Positions 1 through 5,963 of a stretch of DNA of 9,955 nucleotides are shown here, piece by piece. Within the stretch, counting starts at the first letter, position 1. Every line of letters starts with the position of its first letter. The notes below the pieces were generated by a model, which was not told the origin of the DNA, did no database searches, and was given only the letters and a program-made list of their open reading frames with translations. The translations under genes were made by a program, and so were the position numbers. This DNA is from Actinomycetota bacterium. GTDB taxonomy: Bacteria; Actinomycetota; Thermoleophilia; Solirubrobacterales; Solirubrobacteraceae. The DNA is taken from NCBI GenBank assembly GCA_009699915.1, contig WLNG01000030.1, forward strand, positions 1 through 9,955, given 5' to 3'.

Positions 1-304
1 CGGCGCGGAAGCGCCCCTTGCAGGTGCGGCAGTCGACCATCGGGTCGCTGAACCCGCCGATGTGGCCGCTGGCCTCCCAGACGCGCGGGTGCTGCAGGAT
101 CGCGGAATCGAGCGCGACGATGTCCTCGCGGCTGAGCATCGCCTGCCACCAGGCGTTCTTCACGTTCGTCTTCAGCAGGACCCCGTAATGCCCATAGTCG
201 TAGGTCGAGCCGAGGCCGCCATAGATCTCCGAAGAGGGGAAGATGAAGCCGCGGCGCTTGCAGAGCGCGACGATCTTGTCCATGGTCACGACGTCTTCGG
301 GCAT
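1..304 (-). CDS. glyS: Glycyl-tRNA synthetase, N-terminal part (runs off the window start)
   Basis: Charges tRNA-Gly with glycine in the cytoplasm. Only the first ~101 codons are visible; the rest lies before position 1. Translation of the complement starts [20 protein letters not shown] and continues with [18 protein letters not shown] (residues 21-38), [11 protein letters not shown], and a [19 protein letters not shown] block (residues 74-92) leading into CRTCKGRF. These are the hallmarks of the dimeric class II (alpha2) GlyRS, not the alpha2beta2 type; C92 and C95 begin the family's cysteine-containing insertion. Start chosen at 304 because a TAGCAT hexamer lies 8 bases upstream and suggests a leaderless start; an in-frame ATG at residue 8 (281-283) is the alternative. 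The gene is divergent from the FmdB-like gene, with 72 bases between starts. Family assignment is very secure. Confidence 0.95.
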   Translation of the reverse strand, partial: MPEDVVTMDKIVALCKRRGFIFPSSEIYGGLGSTYDYGHYGVLLKTNVKNAWWQAMLSREDIVALDSAILQHPRVWEASGHIGGFSDPMVDCRTCKGRFRA

Positions 305-312
305 GGCGTCGG

Positions 313-318
313 ATGCTA
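313..318 (-). promoter_or_regulatory. Putative -10 element of glyS (TAGCAT)
   Basis: On the minus strand TAGCAT reads from 318 to 313, and eight bases separate it from the glyS ATG. A start point about seven bases past the hexamer would place the 5' end of the mRNA at or next to the ATG, so the message would be leaderless; no Shine-Dalgarno sequence is visible. No convincing -35 box is seen. The same arrangement recurs at four other gene starts here. Confidence 0.5.
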
Positions 319-361
319 GTGGGGAGGCCCGGAAGCGCGTATCGAGGCGGGCCGGCGCTCC

Positions 362-367
362 TATACT
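362..367 (+). promoter_or_regulatory. Putative -10 element of the FmdB-like gene (TATACT)
   Basis: TATACT differs from the consensus TATAAT at one base and stands out in very GC-rich surroundings. It ends nine bases before the ATG at 377, so transcription would begin within about three bases of the start codon and the mRNA would be leaderless or nearly so. No Shine-Dalgarno sequence precedes the ATG and no clear -35 box is visible. With normal spacing the -35 position would fall near 339-344, overlapping the one expected for divergent glyS. Confidence 0.6.
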
Positions 368-376
368 CAGATTTCC

Positions 377-706
377 ATGCCGATCTACGAATATCGCCGC
401 CCTGACGGTTCGACCTTCGAGGTCATGCAGAAGATGTCCGATCCGCCGCTGAAGAAGGATCCGGAGACCGGCGTACCCGTCGATCGGGTCTTCCACCCGA
501 TCGCCGTCCACTTCAAGGGCAAGGGCTTCCACAACACCGACTACGGCACCAAGCGTCGGAATCGAGAGCTTGAGAAGTCTGCGAAGGACGGCGCCGATAA
601 GCACGACGCGAAGACCGCGGAGAAGCGTGCCGACTCGAAGCCCGAGGCCAAGGCCGACGCGAAGCCGAAGGCTGAGGCGAAGCCCAAGGCCCCGGCGAAG
701 CAGTAG
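377..706 (+). CDS. FmdB-like small protein lacking the zinc-ribbon cysteines, with Lys/Ala-rich tail
   Basis: A 109-residue protein. Residues 1-60 match the FmdB family: MPIYEY at the start, [12 protein letters not shown] (14-25), and a [13 protein letters not shown] segment (45-57). FmdB proteins normally carry CxxC near residues 8-11 and a CPxCG knuckle about 20 residues later. Here the first pair is R8/G11 and the second knuckle reads DPETG (28-32), so no cysteine remains and zinc binding by the usual site is not possible. Residues ~60-109 are highly charged and end in Lys/Ala/Pro-rich imperfect repeats, likely disordered and possibly able to bind nucleic acid. FmdB was named from a formamidase gene cluster; the function of most relatives is unknown and I assign none. 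The gene is divergent from glyS and convergent with the LCP gene, whose stop lies 10 bases away. Start fixed by the family's MPxYEY opening and the TATACT nine bases upstream. Confidence 0.85.
   Translation: MPIYEYRRPDGSTFEVMQKMSDPPLKKDPETGVPVDRVFHPIAVHFKGKGFHNTDYGTKRRNRELEKSAKDGADKHDAKTAEKRADSKPEAKADAKPKAEAKPKAPAKQ
659..690 (+). repeat. Short imperfect direct repeat encoding the Lys/Ala tail
   Basis: GCGAAGCCGAAGGC (659-672) recurs as GCGAAGCCCAAGGC (677-690), 13 of 14 bases identical with an 18-base period. It encodes the [11 protein letters not shown] part of the FmdB-like protein's C-terminus. More degenerate copies lie just upstream. Such a tract could expand or shrink by slippage or recombination, so tail length may vary between strains; that is inference. 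Confidence 0.6.
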
Positions 707-716
707 CGCTCGCGCG

Positions 717-1832
717 TCAGCCCTTCAAGAAGCGCTGAACCTGCCGCTGCCGGGCCGCGGGAGCGACCGTCAGCCCCGCGCCGCCGTCGGGCAGCGTCAC
801 CGCCCCTGTTGGCCTGAGAACGCGGACCGGGGCGCTCCCGCTCGTCGCGATCGTCGCGAGCAGCCCGGAGAGCCCGGCGGCCCCCATGTCGGACGTGATC
901 GCTGCCGGTGCACGCCAGGCGATCATCGGCCAGTGCAGGAACCCGACCGGTGAGAGCACGCGTGAGCGGATGCCGGCGACCACCTTCTGCTGCCTGCGAG
1001 CGCGGGTGAGGTCGTTCTCGCGCGGGTTGCAGAGGTTCTCCCGTGTGCGCGAGAGCGCGAGCGCCTGCCGGCCATCGATGTGCGTCGTCCCGGCCTTGAG
1101 GCGCAGCGTGTAGCCGCCGTTGCGGAATCCGCCGTTGATGCGCGAGACGACGCAGCCGCCGGTGTAGTCGATCCCGCCCATTGCGTCGATCAGCCGCGGG
1201 AAGCGCGTGAAGTCCACGACGATCACATGGTCGATCTCGATGCCGAGGTACTCGCGTACGGTGCGAACGGCGAGCGCCGTGCCGCCGATCGCGTAGGCGG
1301 CGTTGATCTTGTTCAGCCCGTGCCCGGGAATATTGACCACCGTGTCACGCGGGATCGCGAGCTTCGCGCTGTGGCCGCCGCCCGCGCGCAGGAGCTGGAT
1401 CGAGTCCGAGCGGCTGGGGCCGGAGGTTTGGGCTCCGGGCTCGCGCGTGCCTCGTGGCCGCTGGTCCGAACCGAGGATGAGCACGGTCGTTGCAGAGACG
1501 ATCGGCAGTCCGGCCGAGGTGAGCGCGTCCTTCGTCGCCGCATCGACGCGGTCCTGACGCAGTTGGGCGCTGACGAGGAAGAGCACGAGCGACAGCGCCA
1601 TCCACGTGACGAGCGCGATCCCGATCCAGCGCAGGAGGCGCAGCGGCCTGAGCCGCGGGGGCCGCCGGCGCCGCCTGTGTCGATCGGGCGGTCCGTCGGC
1701 TCCGGCCGGGCGCTCGCGCTCGCGTAGGTCGACGACCGTCTGCGCCCCGGGGCCGAGCCATCCGGGTCGCGCCCGGCGCACGCGGTACTCGGGGCGGCCG
1801 GGTGGGCGGTCGGGTGGAAGGGCGGAGGACAT
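717..1832 (-). CDS. LCP (LytR-CpsA-Psr) family cell-wall glycopolymer ligase
   Basis: A 371-residue membrane-anchored protein. LCP enzymes move glycopolymers from a polyprenyl-diphosphate carrier onto peptidoglycan on the outer face of the membrane. Residues 1-67 form a Pro/Arg-rich cytoplasmic tail (RRRRR at 53-57), 68-89 a single transmembrane helix, and ~115-295 the LCP domain: LILGSDQRP (118-126), RSDSIQL (141-147), [10 protein letters not shown] (160-169), NKINAAY (174-180), [17 protein letters not shown] (207-223), and [20 protein letters not shown] (261-280). Conserved arginines R141, R162, R264 and R278 fit the diphosphate site. C227 and C268 could form an extracytoplasmic disulfide. 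The remaining ~75 residues are less distinctive. The glycan substrate cannot be told from sequence. The start is the farthest upstream ATG; no good Shine-Dalgarno or TANNNT element precedes it, so a slightly later start (for example GTG at residue 18) is possible. It is divergent from the ROK gene and convergent with the FmdB-like gene. Confidence 0.92.
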   Translation of the reverse strand: MSSALPPDRPPGRPEYRVRRARPGWLGPGAQTVVDLRERERPAGADGPPDRHRRRRRPPRLRPLRLLRWIGIALVTWMALSLVLFLVSAQLRQDRVDAATKDALTSAGLPIVSATTVLILGSDQRPRGTREPGAQTSGPSRSDSIQLLRAGGGHSAKLAIPRDTVVNIPGHGLNKINAAYAIGGTALAVRTVREYLGIEIDHVIVVDFTRFPRLIDAMGGIDYTGGCVVSRINGGFRNGGYTLRLKAGTTHIDGRQALALSRTRENLCNPRENDLTRARRQQKVVAGIRSRVLSPVGFLHWPMIAWRAPAAITSDMGAAGLSGLLATIATSGSAPVRVLRPTGAVTLPDGGAGLTVAPAARQRQVQRFLKG

Positions 1833-1839
1833 CGATGGG

Positions 1840-1845
1840 TATGTT
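1840..1845 (+). promoter_or_regulatory. Putative -10 element of the ROK kinase gene (TATGTT)
   Basis: TATGTT ends seven bases before the ATG at 1853, the same geometry as at glyS, the FmdB-like gene, metG and the pucR-like gene. If real, transcription starts at or beside that ATG, and the two upstream in-frame ATGs at 1835 and 1841 would not be in the mRNA. It lies in the 20-base gap between the divergent LCP and ROK starts. Confidence 0.45.
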
Positions 1846-1852
1846 CCCCGCC

Positions 1853-2812
1853 ATGGCCGCGCGGTGCGTCATCGGGGTGGACGTCGGCGGGACGAAGGCG
1901 CTCGCCGGAACCGTCGGCGAGGATCTCGCCGTCCACCACCGACTTCAGCGTCCGACCCAGGGTCAGGACACTACGGCGCTGCTCGACCTGCTCGCCGAGA
2001 TGGTGCGCGAGGCCGCCGAGGCGGCCCCCGGTGAGGTCGCCGGGGTCGGGTTCGGCGTCCCCGGAGTCCTGGACCGCCGGGCGGGCATCGTCGCGGCGTG
2101 CCCGCACCTGCCGCTCGAGGGCGTGCGCTTCGAGGCGCTGATGGCCGAGCGTCTCGGACTGCCCGTCGCGATCGACAATGACGGGAACTGCGCGATGCTC
2201 GCCGAGTGGCGCCACGGGGCGGCGCGTGGCGTCGATGACGCCCTGATGGTGACCGTCGGCACCGGGATCGGCGGGGGCATCGTCGCGGGCGGACGGCTGC
2301 TGCGGGGTGCGACCGGCGGCGGCGCGGAGCTCGGCCACATCGTCGTCGAGCTCGAGGGTCCGCCGTGCCAGGGCCGCTGCCCGGGGCTCGGCCACTGGGA
2401 GTGGTACGCCTCCGGCAGTGCGGTCGGTCGTGCGGGCGAGGAGCTCGCGCGCAGCTTCCCCGACTCCCAGTTGGGCGCGCAGCTTGCAGCCGGGCGCCCG
2501 ATCACCGGCGCGCTCGTCACCGAGCTCGCTCACGACGGCGATGCCGCCGCCGCCGAGGCGCTGGCGCTCGTTGGGCGCCGTCTCGGGAAGGGCCTCGTCT
2601 CGCTCGTGAACGTCTTCAACCCGGAGCGGATCATCATCGGAGGCGGCGCCATCGCCGCCGGCGAGATGCTGCTCGGGCCGGCGCGTGATGTCGTCGCGGC
2701 GGAGGCGATGCCGTCGCTGCGCGAAGTCGCGCAGATCGTTCCGGCCCACTTCGGCTCCGATGCCGGGATGCTGGGCGCGGCGGCGCTGGCCTTGGAGGAG
2801 CACACGCGGTGA
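1853..2812 (+). CDS. glk: ROK-family sugar kinase, probably glucokinase
   Basis: Phosphorylates a hexose, most likely glucose, with ATP in the cytoplasm. From this start it has 319 residues, normal for a ROK kinase. Visible motifs are the phosphate-binding D10-VGGTK, the catalytic DNDGN (D110 as general base), TVGTGIGGGI (134-143), and a metal/sugar site with ELGH (H162), C172, C176 and GHWEWYASG (H181, E183). EWYASG resembles the WEQYASG of actinobacterial glucokinases, hence the symbol; another hexose or N-acyl sugar is possible. The usual ROK zinc signature CxCGxxGCxE is altered: the first two cysteines are spaced CxxxC and the third is replaced by H181. The start is uncertain. ATG 1853 follows TATGTT by seven bases (leaderless), while ATG 1835 follows GGAGGA (1824-1829) by five bases; I prefer 1853 for consistency with the other gene starts here. 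The stop overlaps rsmI by four bases. Confidence 0.88.
   Translation: MAARCVIGVDVGGTKALAGTVGEDLAVHHRLQRPTQGQDTTALLDLLAEMVREAAEAAPGEVAGVGFGVPGVLDRRAGIVAACPHLPLEGVRFEALMAERLGLPVAIDNDGNCAMLAEWRHGAARGVDDALMVTVGTGIGGGIVAGGRLLRGATGGGAELGHIVVELEGPPCQGRCPGLGHWEWYASGSAVGRAGEELARSFPDSQLGAQLAAGRPITGALVTELAHDGDAAAAEALALVGRRLGKGLVSLVNVFNPERIIIGGGAIAAGEMLLGPARDVVAAEAMPSLREVAQIVPAHFGSDAGMLGAAALALEEHTR
2794..2800 (+). promoter_or_regulatory. Shine-Dalgarno sequence for rsmI
   Basis: GGAGGAG lies eight bases before the GTG at 2809, inside the last codons of the ROK gene. It supports the GTG start and is the clearest ribosome binding site in the window, at a gene that is not first in its transcription unit. 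Confidence 0.7.
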
Positions 2813-3624
2813 GCGCTCCCGGCCGACTGCTCGTATGCCCGACCCCGATCGGCAACCTCGAGGATGTGACGCTGCGCGTTCTCGCGGCGCTGCGCGATGC
2901 CGATGTGCTCGCCTGCGAGGACACGCGTACCACGAAGATCCTGCTCGATCGCTACGGAGTGTCGGCCGATCGGGTGCGGTATGACGAGCACGTGGAGCGC
3001 CGCGTGGCGCCCAAGCTCGTCGAGCGGATGCTCGCGGGCGAGACGGTCGCGCTGGTCTCTGATGCGGGCATGCCGCTCGTCAGCGATCCGGGGATCGTGC
3101 TGGTGCGCGCGGCGGTGGCCGCCGGGATCGCCGTCGAGGTGCTGCCCGGCCCCAGCTCCGTGCTGACCGCGCTCGTCGCGAGCGGCCTGCCTGCCGAGCG
3201 CTGGACGTTCACCGGCTTCCTGCCGCGCCGCCGTGGCGAGCTCGAAGAGACCTTCACGACGCAGGACACGCTCATCGGCTTCGAGTCGCCGCGGCGACTC
3301 GGCGCGACCCTCGCGCTGCTTGCGCAGCTCGATCCGCAGCGCCCGGCGGCGGTCTGCCGTGAGCTCACCAAGCTCCACGAGGAGATTGTGCGGGGTTCGG
3401 CTGCCGAGCTCGCGGAGCGCTACCGCGAGGTGCCGCCGCGCGGCGAGATCGTGCTGGTCGTCGGCGGCGCCGAGCCTGGTCGGGCTGAGGCTGCGCAGGC
3501 CGAGGATGCGGTCCGACGGCTCATTGAGGCGGGCGCGCGCCCGCGGGAGGCGGCGCGGATCGTCGGGGGTCTCACGGGGCGGCCCGCGAACGAGCTCTAC
3601 CGGGCTGCGGTCGGCGAGAGCTGA
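2809..3624 (+). CDS. rsmI: 16S rRNA (cytidine-1402-2'-O)-methyltransferase RsmI
   Basis: A 271-residue SAM-dependent enzyme that 2'-O-methylates C1402 in the decoding centre of 16S rRNA (E. coli numbering), fine-tuning start selection and fidelity. Motifs in order: CPTPIGNLEDVTLR (10-23), ACEDTRTTK (35-43), SDAGMPLVSDPG (83-94), LPGPSSVLTAL (111-121), and FTGFLPRR, all typical of the tetrapyrrole-methylase fold used by RsmI. Length is normal (E. coli ~286), and the C-terminal ~45 residues keep the helical ALA-rich segment with GLTGRPANELY near the end. The GTG start shares GTGA with the ROK stop and has a strong Shine-Dalgarno, so it is probably translated from the ROK mRNA. A hairpin follows the stop, then metG begins 61 bases on. 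Confidence 0.96.
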   Translation: MSAPGRLLVCPTPIGNLEDVTLRVLAALRDADVLACEDTRTTKILLDRYGVSADRVRYDEHVERRVAPKLVERMLAGETVALVSDAGMPLVSDPGIVLVRAAVAAGIAVEVLPGPSSVLTALVASGLPAERWTFTGFLPRRRGELEETFTTQDTLIGFESPRRLGATLALLAQLDPQRPAAVCRELTKLHEEIVRGSAAELAERYREVPPRGEIVLVVGGAEPGRAEAAQAEDAVRRLIEAGARPREAARIVGGLTGRPANELYRAAVGES

Positions 3625-3631
3625 TGGCGCG

Positions 3632-3662
3632 GGCGCCTGGTCGAACGCCGGATCCAGGCGCC
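3632..3662. terminator. Inverted repeat between rsmI and metG, possible terminator or operator
   Basis: GGCGCCTGG (3632-3640) and CCAGGCGCC (3654-3662) form a perfect nine-base-pair stem around a 13-base loop; a G-U and a C-G pair can extend it by two. It begins seven bases after the rsmI stop, where a terminator for the ROK-rsmI unit would sit. No U-run follows, as is common for actinobacterial terminators. Its right arm ends nine bases before the proposed metG -10 (3671-3676), so it also covers the metG -35 zone and could be a protein-binding operator. Both readings are inference. Confidence 0.5.
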
Positions 3663-3670
3663 TGAACCAC

Positions 3671-3676
3671 TAGCGT
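3671..3676 (+). promoter_or_regulatory. Putative -10 element of metG (TAGCGT)
   Basis: TAGCGT ends nine bases before the metG ATG at 3686, and no Shine-Dalgarno is seen between them. It matches TANNNT and the spacing found at the other proposed leaderless starts. It would drive the metG-tatD-rsmA-ispE-DedA/PAP2 operon. No clear -35 box is visible; that zone lies in the inverted repeat loop. Confidence 0.45.
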
Positions 3677-3685
3677 TCGGGCGAC

Positions 3686-5200
3686 ATGGGCCGCGCCACC
3701 TTCTACGTCACGACGCCGATCTACTACGTGAATGCAGCGCCCCACCTCGGGCACGCCTACACGACGATCGCTGCGGACGTCCTTGCGCGGCACCATCGCC
3801 AGCGCGGTGAGGACGTCTTCTTCCTCACGGGGACCGATGAGCACGGCGAGCCGGTGAAGCTCGCCGCCGAGCGCGAGGGCGTCACTCCGGCAGAGCTCGC
3901 CGATCGCAACTTCGCGCGCTTCCGCGACCTTGCGCCGCAGCTGGGCGCGACAAACGACTTTTTCATCCGCACCTCAGACGCCGAACACAAGGCGAAGGTC
4001 CAAGAGGTGCTCACAAAGGTGAAGGAGAACGGCCACGCCTACGAGGGCACCTACGAGGGCTGGTACTGCCCGCGCTGCGCCGACTTCAAGACCGAGCGCG
4101 AGATCGACGAGGGGAACACCTGCCCGATCCATCACATCGACCTGGTCCGGGAGCACGAGCACAACTGGTTCTTCGCGCTCTCGTCGTTCCAGGAGCCGCT
4201 CGAGCGCCTGTTCGCCGATCACCCCGACTTTGTGCGGCCTCGCTCGCGCTACAACGAGGCGCTCTCCTTCATCAAGGCGGGGCTGCAGGACGTCTCGCTG
4301 ACGCGCCGCAAGCTCGACTGGGGCGTCACCGTCCCGTGGGATCCGGACCAGGTCTTCTACGTCTGGTGGGACGCGCTCCTGAACTACTACACCGCGCTCT
4401 CCTACGCCGAGCCCGGCGAGGACCTCACCGCTCGGTTCTGGCCGGCGAACGTCCAGCTCGTCGGCAAGGACATCCTCAAGTTCCACACGATCTACTGGCC
4501 GGCGCTGCTGATGGCCGCGGGCCTGCCGGTGCCCGAGCATGTCGTCGTCCACGGCTTCCTGCTGATGGACGGCGAGAAGATGAGCAAGTCGCTCGGGAAC
4601 ACGCTCGACCCGTTCGAGGTGATCGACCGCTTCGGCTCCGATGCGCTGCGGTATTACCTCCTGCGCGACGTCTCTTTCGGGCAGGACGGCTCGGTCTCCC
4701 CGGGGGCCTTTGAGGAGCGCTACGAGCGGGAGCTCGCCAACGAGTACGGCAACCTCGCGAGCCGCACGCTGGCGATGATCCTGCGCTATCGCGACGGCGT
4801 CGTCCCGGCGGTGCGCCACGACGACATCCTCGACCCGGACTTCGACGGGCTCGACGTGCGCGTCGCGGAGCTGCTCGATGCCGCCGAGCTCACGCAGGCG
4901 CTCGACGGGATCTGGGCCTGCGTGCGGCGGCTCAACCGGTACGTCGAGGAGCAGGCGCCCTGGCAGCTCGCCAAGGACCCCGCCCAGGCCGGCCGGCTCG
5001 ACACCGTCCTGGCCTCGCTCGCCGAGGGGCTGCGCGTCATCACGGTGCTGCTCCAACCGTGGCTTCCCGCCACGGCTGAGCGGCTGCTCGCGGCGCTCGG
5101 CAGTCCGGATGATGCCCTCGAGGCGGCACGTCTTGGCGCCCGTCGCGTCAGCACGGTGCAGGCGCTCGATCCGCCGCTCTTCCCCAAGCGGGAGGCCTGA
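3686..5200 (+). CDS. metG: Methionyl-tRNA synthetase, single-zinc-knuckle type
   Basis: Charges initiator and elongator tRNA-Met in the cytoplasm. The protein has 504 residues. Class I signatures are HLGH (20-23) after VTTPIYYVNAAP, and EKMSKSLGN with K298-MSKS. The connective domain has one zinc knuckle, C128-x2-C131 ... C146-x2-H149, as in the Thermus thermophilus enzyme rather than the two-knuckle E. coli type. Other family blocks include TGTDEHGEPV (48-57), VFYVWWDALLNYY and the GKDILKFH stretch. The anticodon-binding helical domain follows, and the protein stops there with no C-terminal EMAPII-like tRNA-binding domain. Start supported by the family's first strand TFYVTTPIYYVN beginning at residue 5, and by the upstream TAGCGT. 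It heads the second operon; tatD starts 10 bases after its stop. Confidence 0.97.
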   Translation: MGRATFYVTTPIYYVNAAPHLGHAYTTIAADVLARHHRQRGEDVFFLTGTDEHGEPVKLAAEREGVTPAELADRNFARFRDLAPQLGATNDFFIRTSDAEHKAKVQEVLTKVKENGHAYEGTYEGWYCPRCADFKTEREIDEGNTCPIHHIDLVREHEHNWFFALSSFQEPLERLFADHPDFVRPRSRYNEALSFIKAGLQDVSLTRRKLDWGVTVPWDPDQVFYVWWDALLNYYTALSYAEPGEDLTARFWPANVQLVGKDILKFHTIYWPALLMAAGLPVPEHVVVHGFLLMDGEKMSKSLGNTLDPFEVIDRFGSDALRYYLLRDVSFGQDGSVSPGAFEERYERELANEYGNLASRTLAMILRYRDGVVPAVRHDDILDPDFDGLDVRVAELLDAAELTQALDGIWACVRRLNRYVEEQAPWQLAKDPAQAGRLDTVLASLAEGLRVITVLLQPWLPATAERLLAALGSPDDALEAARLGARRVSTVQALDPPLFPKREA

Positions 5201-5210
5201 CGGCGCGGCG

Positions 5211-5963
5211 ATGATCGACAGCCACACCCACCTGGACTCGTGCAAGCCGGAGAACGAGGCGCTCGTGGGAGCGGCGCGCGCTGCGGGCGTCACGCGCATG
5301 CTCACGGTCGGGATGGATGAGGCGAGCAACCGCAGCGCCCTGGCCGCCGCGGAGCGCTTCCCCGAGGTCTTCGCCGCGGTCGGCCGACACCCGAACGCCG
5401 CTGAGGGCTACGACGCTTCGGCCGAGGCCGATCTCGAGCGCCTCGCTGCGCACGAGCGCTGCGTGGCGATCGGGGAGACGGGCCTCGACTACCACCACGA
5501 GCGCGCCCCGCGTGCCGATCAGCTGCGGGCCTTCCACCACCAGATCGAGCTCGCTCGGGCGCTCGACAGGCCGCTGGTGATCCACACGCGCGCCGCCGAG
5601 GAGGACACGCTCGCCGTGCTGCGCGAGCGCGCCGCCGGGCTGCGGGTGATCCTGCATTGCTTTTCGATGACCGCGAACCTCGATGCCTGCATCGAGCAGC
5701 CTGACTGGTGGTTCTCGTTCGCGGGGAACGTCACCTACCCGAGCGCTGCCGACCTTGCCGCGGCCGCCGAACGGGTCCCCGAGGATCGCCTCCTGGTCGA
5801 GACCGATGCGCCGTACCTCTCGCCGCAGCCGGTACGCAAGGAGCGCAACGAGCCGGGCTTCGTCGTGCACACCGCGCGCTTCGTGGCCGAGCGGCGCGGC
5901 ATGACCTATGAGGAGCTCGACCGGGTGGTCGAGCGCAACGCGGCGACACTGTTCGGGTGGTGA
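5211..5963 (+). CDS. tatD: TatD-family metal-dependent DNase/hydrolase
   Basis: A 250-residue cytoplasmic TIM-barrel hydrolase. TatD relatives have metal-dependent 3'-5' exonuclease or D-tyrosyl-tRNA deacylase-like activities, so the physiological substrate here is open. All expected metal ligands are present: HTH (H5, H7), E89 in IGETGLDYH, H125 in VIHTRAAEEDT, H149 in ILHCFSM, and D199 in VETDAPYL. Length is normal. The only plausible start is the ATG at 5211, ten bases after the metG stop; GGAGG at 5191-5195 is 15 bases away, which is long, so translation may depend on coupling to metG. The position between metG and rsmA is conserved in many Gram-positives. Its stop overlaps rsmA in GTGA. 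Confidence 0.94.
   Translation: MIDSHTHLDSCKPENEALVGAARAAGVTRMLTVGMDEASNRSALAAAERFPEVFAAVGRHPNAAEGYDASAEADLERLAAHERCVAIGETGLDYHHERAPRADQLRAFHHQIELARALDRPLVIHTRAAEEDTLAVLRERAAGLRVILHCFSMTANLDACIEQPDWWFSFAGNVTYPSAADLAAAAERVPEDRLLVETDAPYLSPQPVRKERNEPGFVVHTARFVAERRGMTYEELDRVVERNAATLFGW

Noticed and set aside
62..319. Plus-strand 85-codon open frame at the window start
   Set aside because: It lies antisense to the well-conserved GlyRS N-terminus and shows no motif.
637..703. Repetitive tract resembling a short array
   Set aside because: Repeats are imperfect, 18 bases apart, in frame, and encode the Lys/Ala tail; there are no spacers, so it is not a CRISPR array.
1824..1829. GGAGGA as a ribosome binding site for the ROK gene at ATG 1835
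   Set aside because: Not listed as a feature because the same bases encode the LCP gene's first serines on the other strand and because a TANNNT element favours ATG 1853; kept as an open alternative in the findings.
1833..1845. A -10 element for the LCP gene on the minus strand
   Set aside because: The bases before its ATG (AACATACCCATCG) contain TACCCAT, one base too long for TANNNT, so I could not support it.
1313..2803. Long minus-strand open frame (496 codons) opposite the ROK gene and the LCP start
   Set aside because: It is a GC-driven antisense shadow: composition is Arg/Ala-rich with no recognisable domain, and the plus-strand ROK frame has clear motifs throughout.
2530..3378. Minus-strand open frame opposite the ROK 3' end and rsmI
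   Set aside because: Same reason: low-complexity Arg-rich translation over a fully supported plus-strand gene pair.
3625..3685. T-box or other aminoacyl-tRNA-sensing leader for metG
   Set aside because: The gap is only 61 bases, lacks a T-box sequence, and metG appears leaderless.
3974..5329. Long minus-strand open frame (451 codons) opposite metG
   Set aside because: It mirrors metG codons, has no family motifs, and metG is complete and unambiguous on the other strand.
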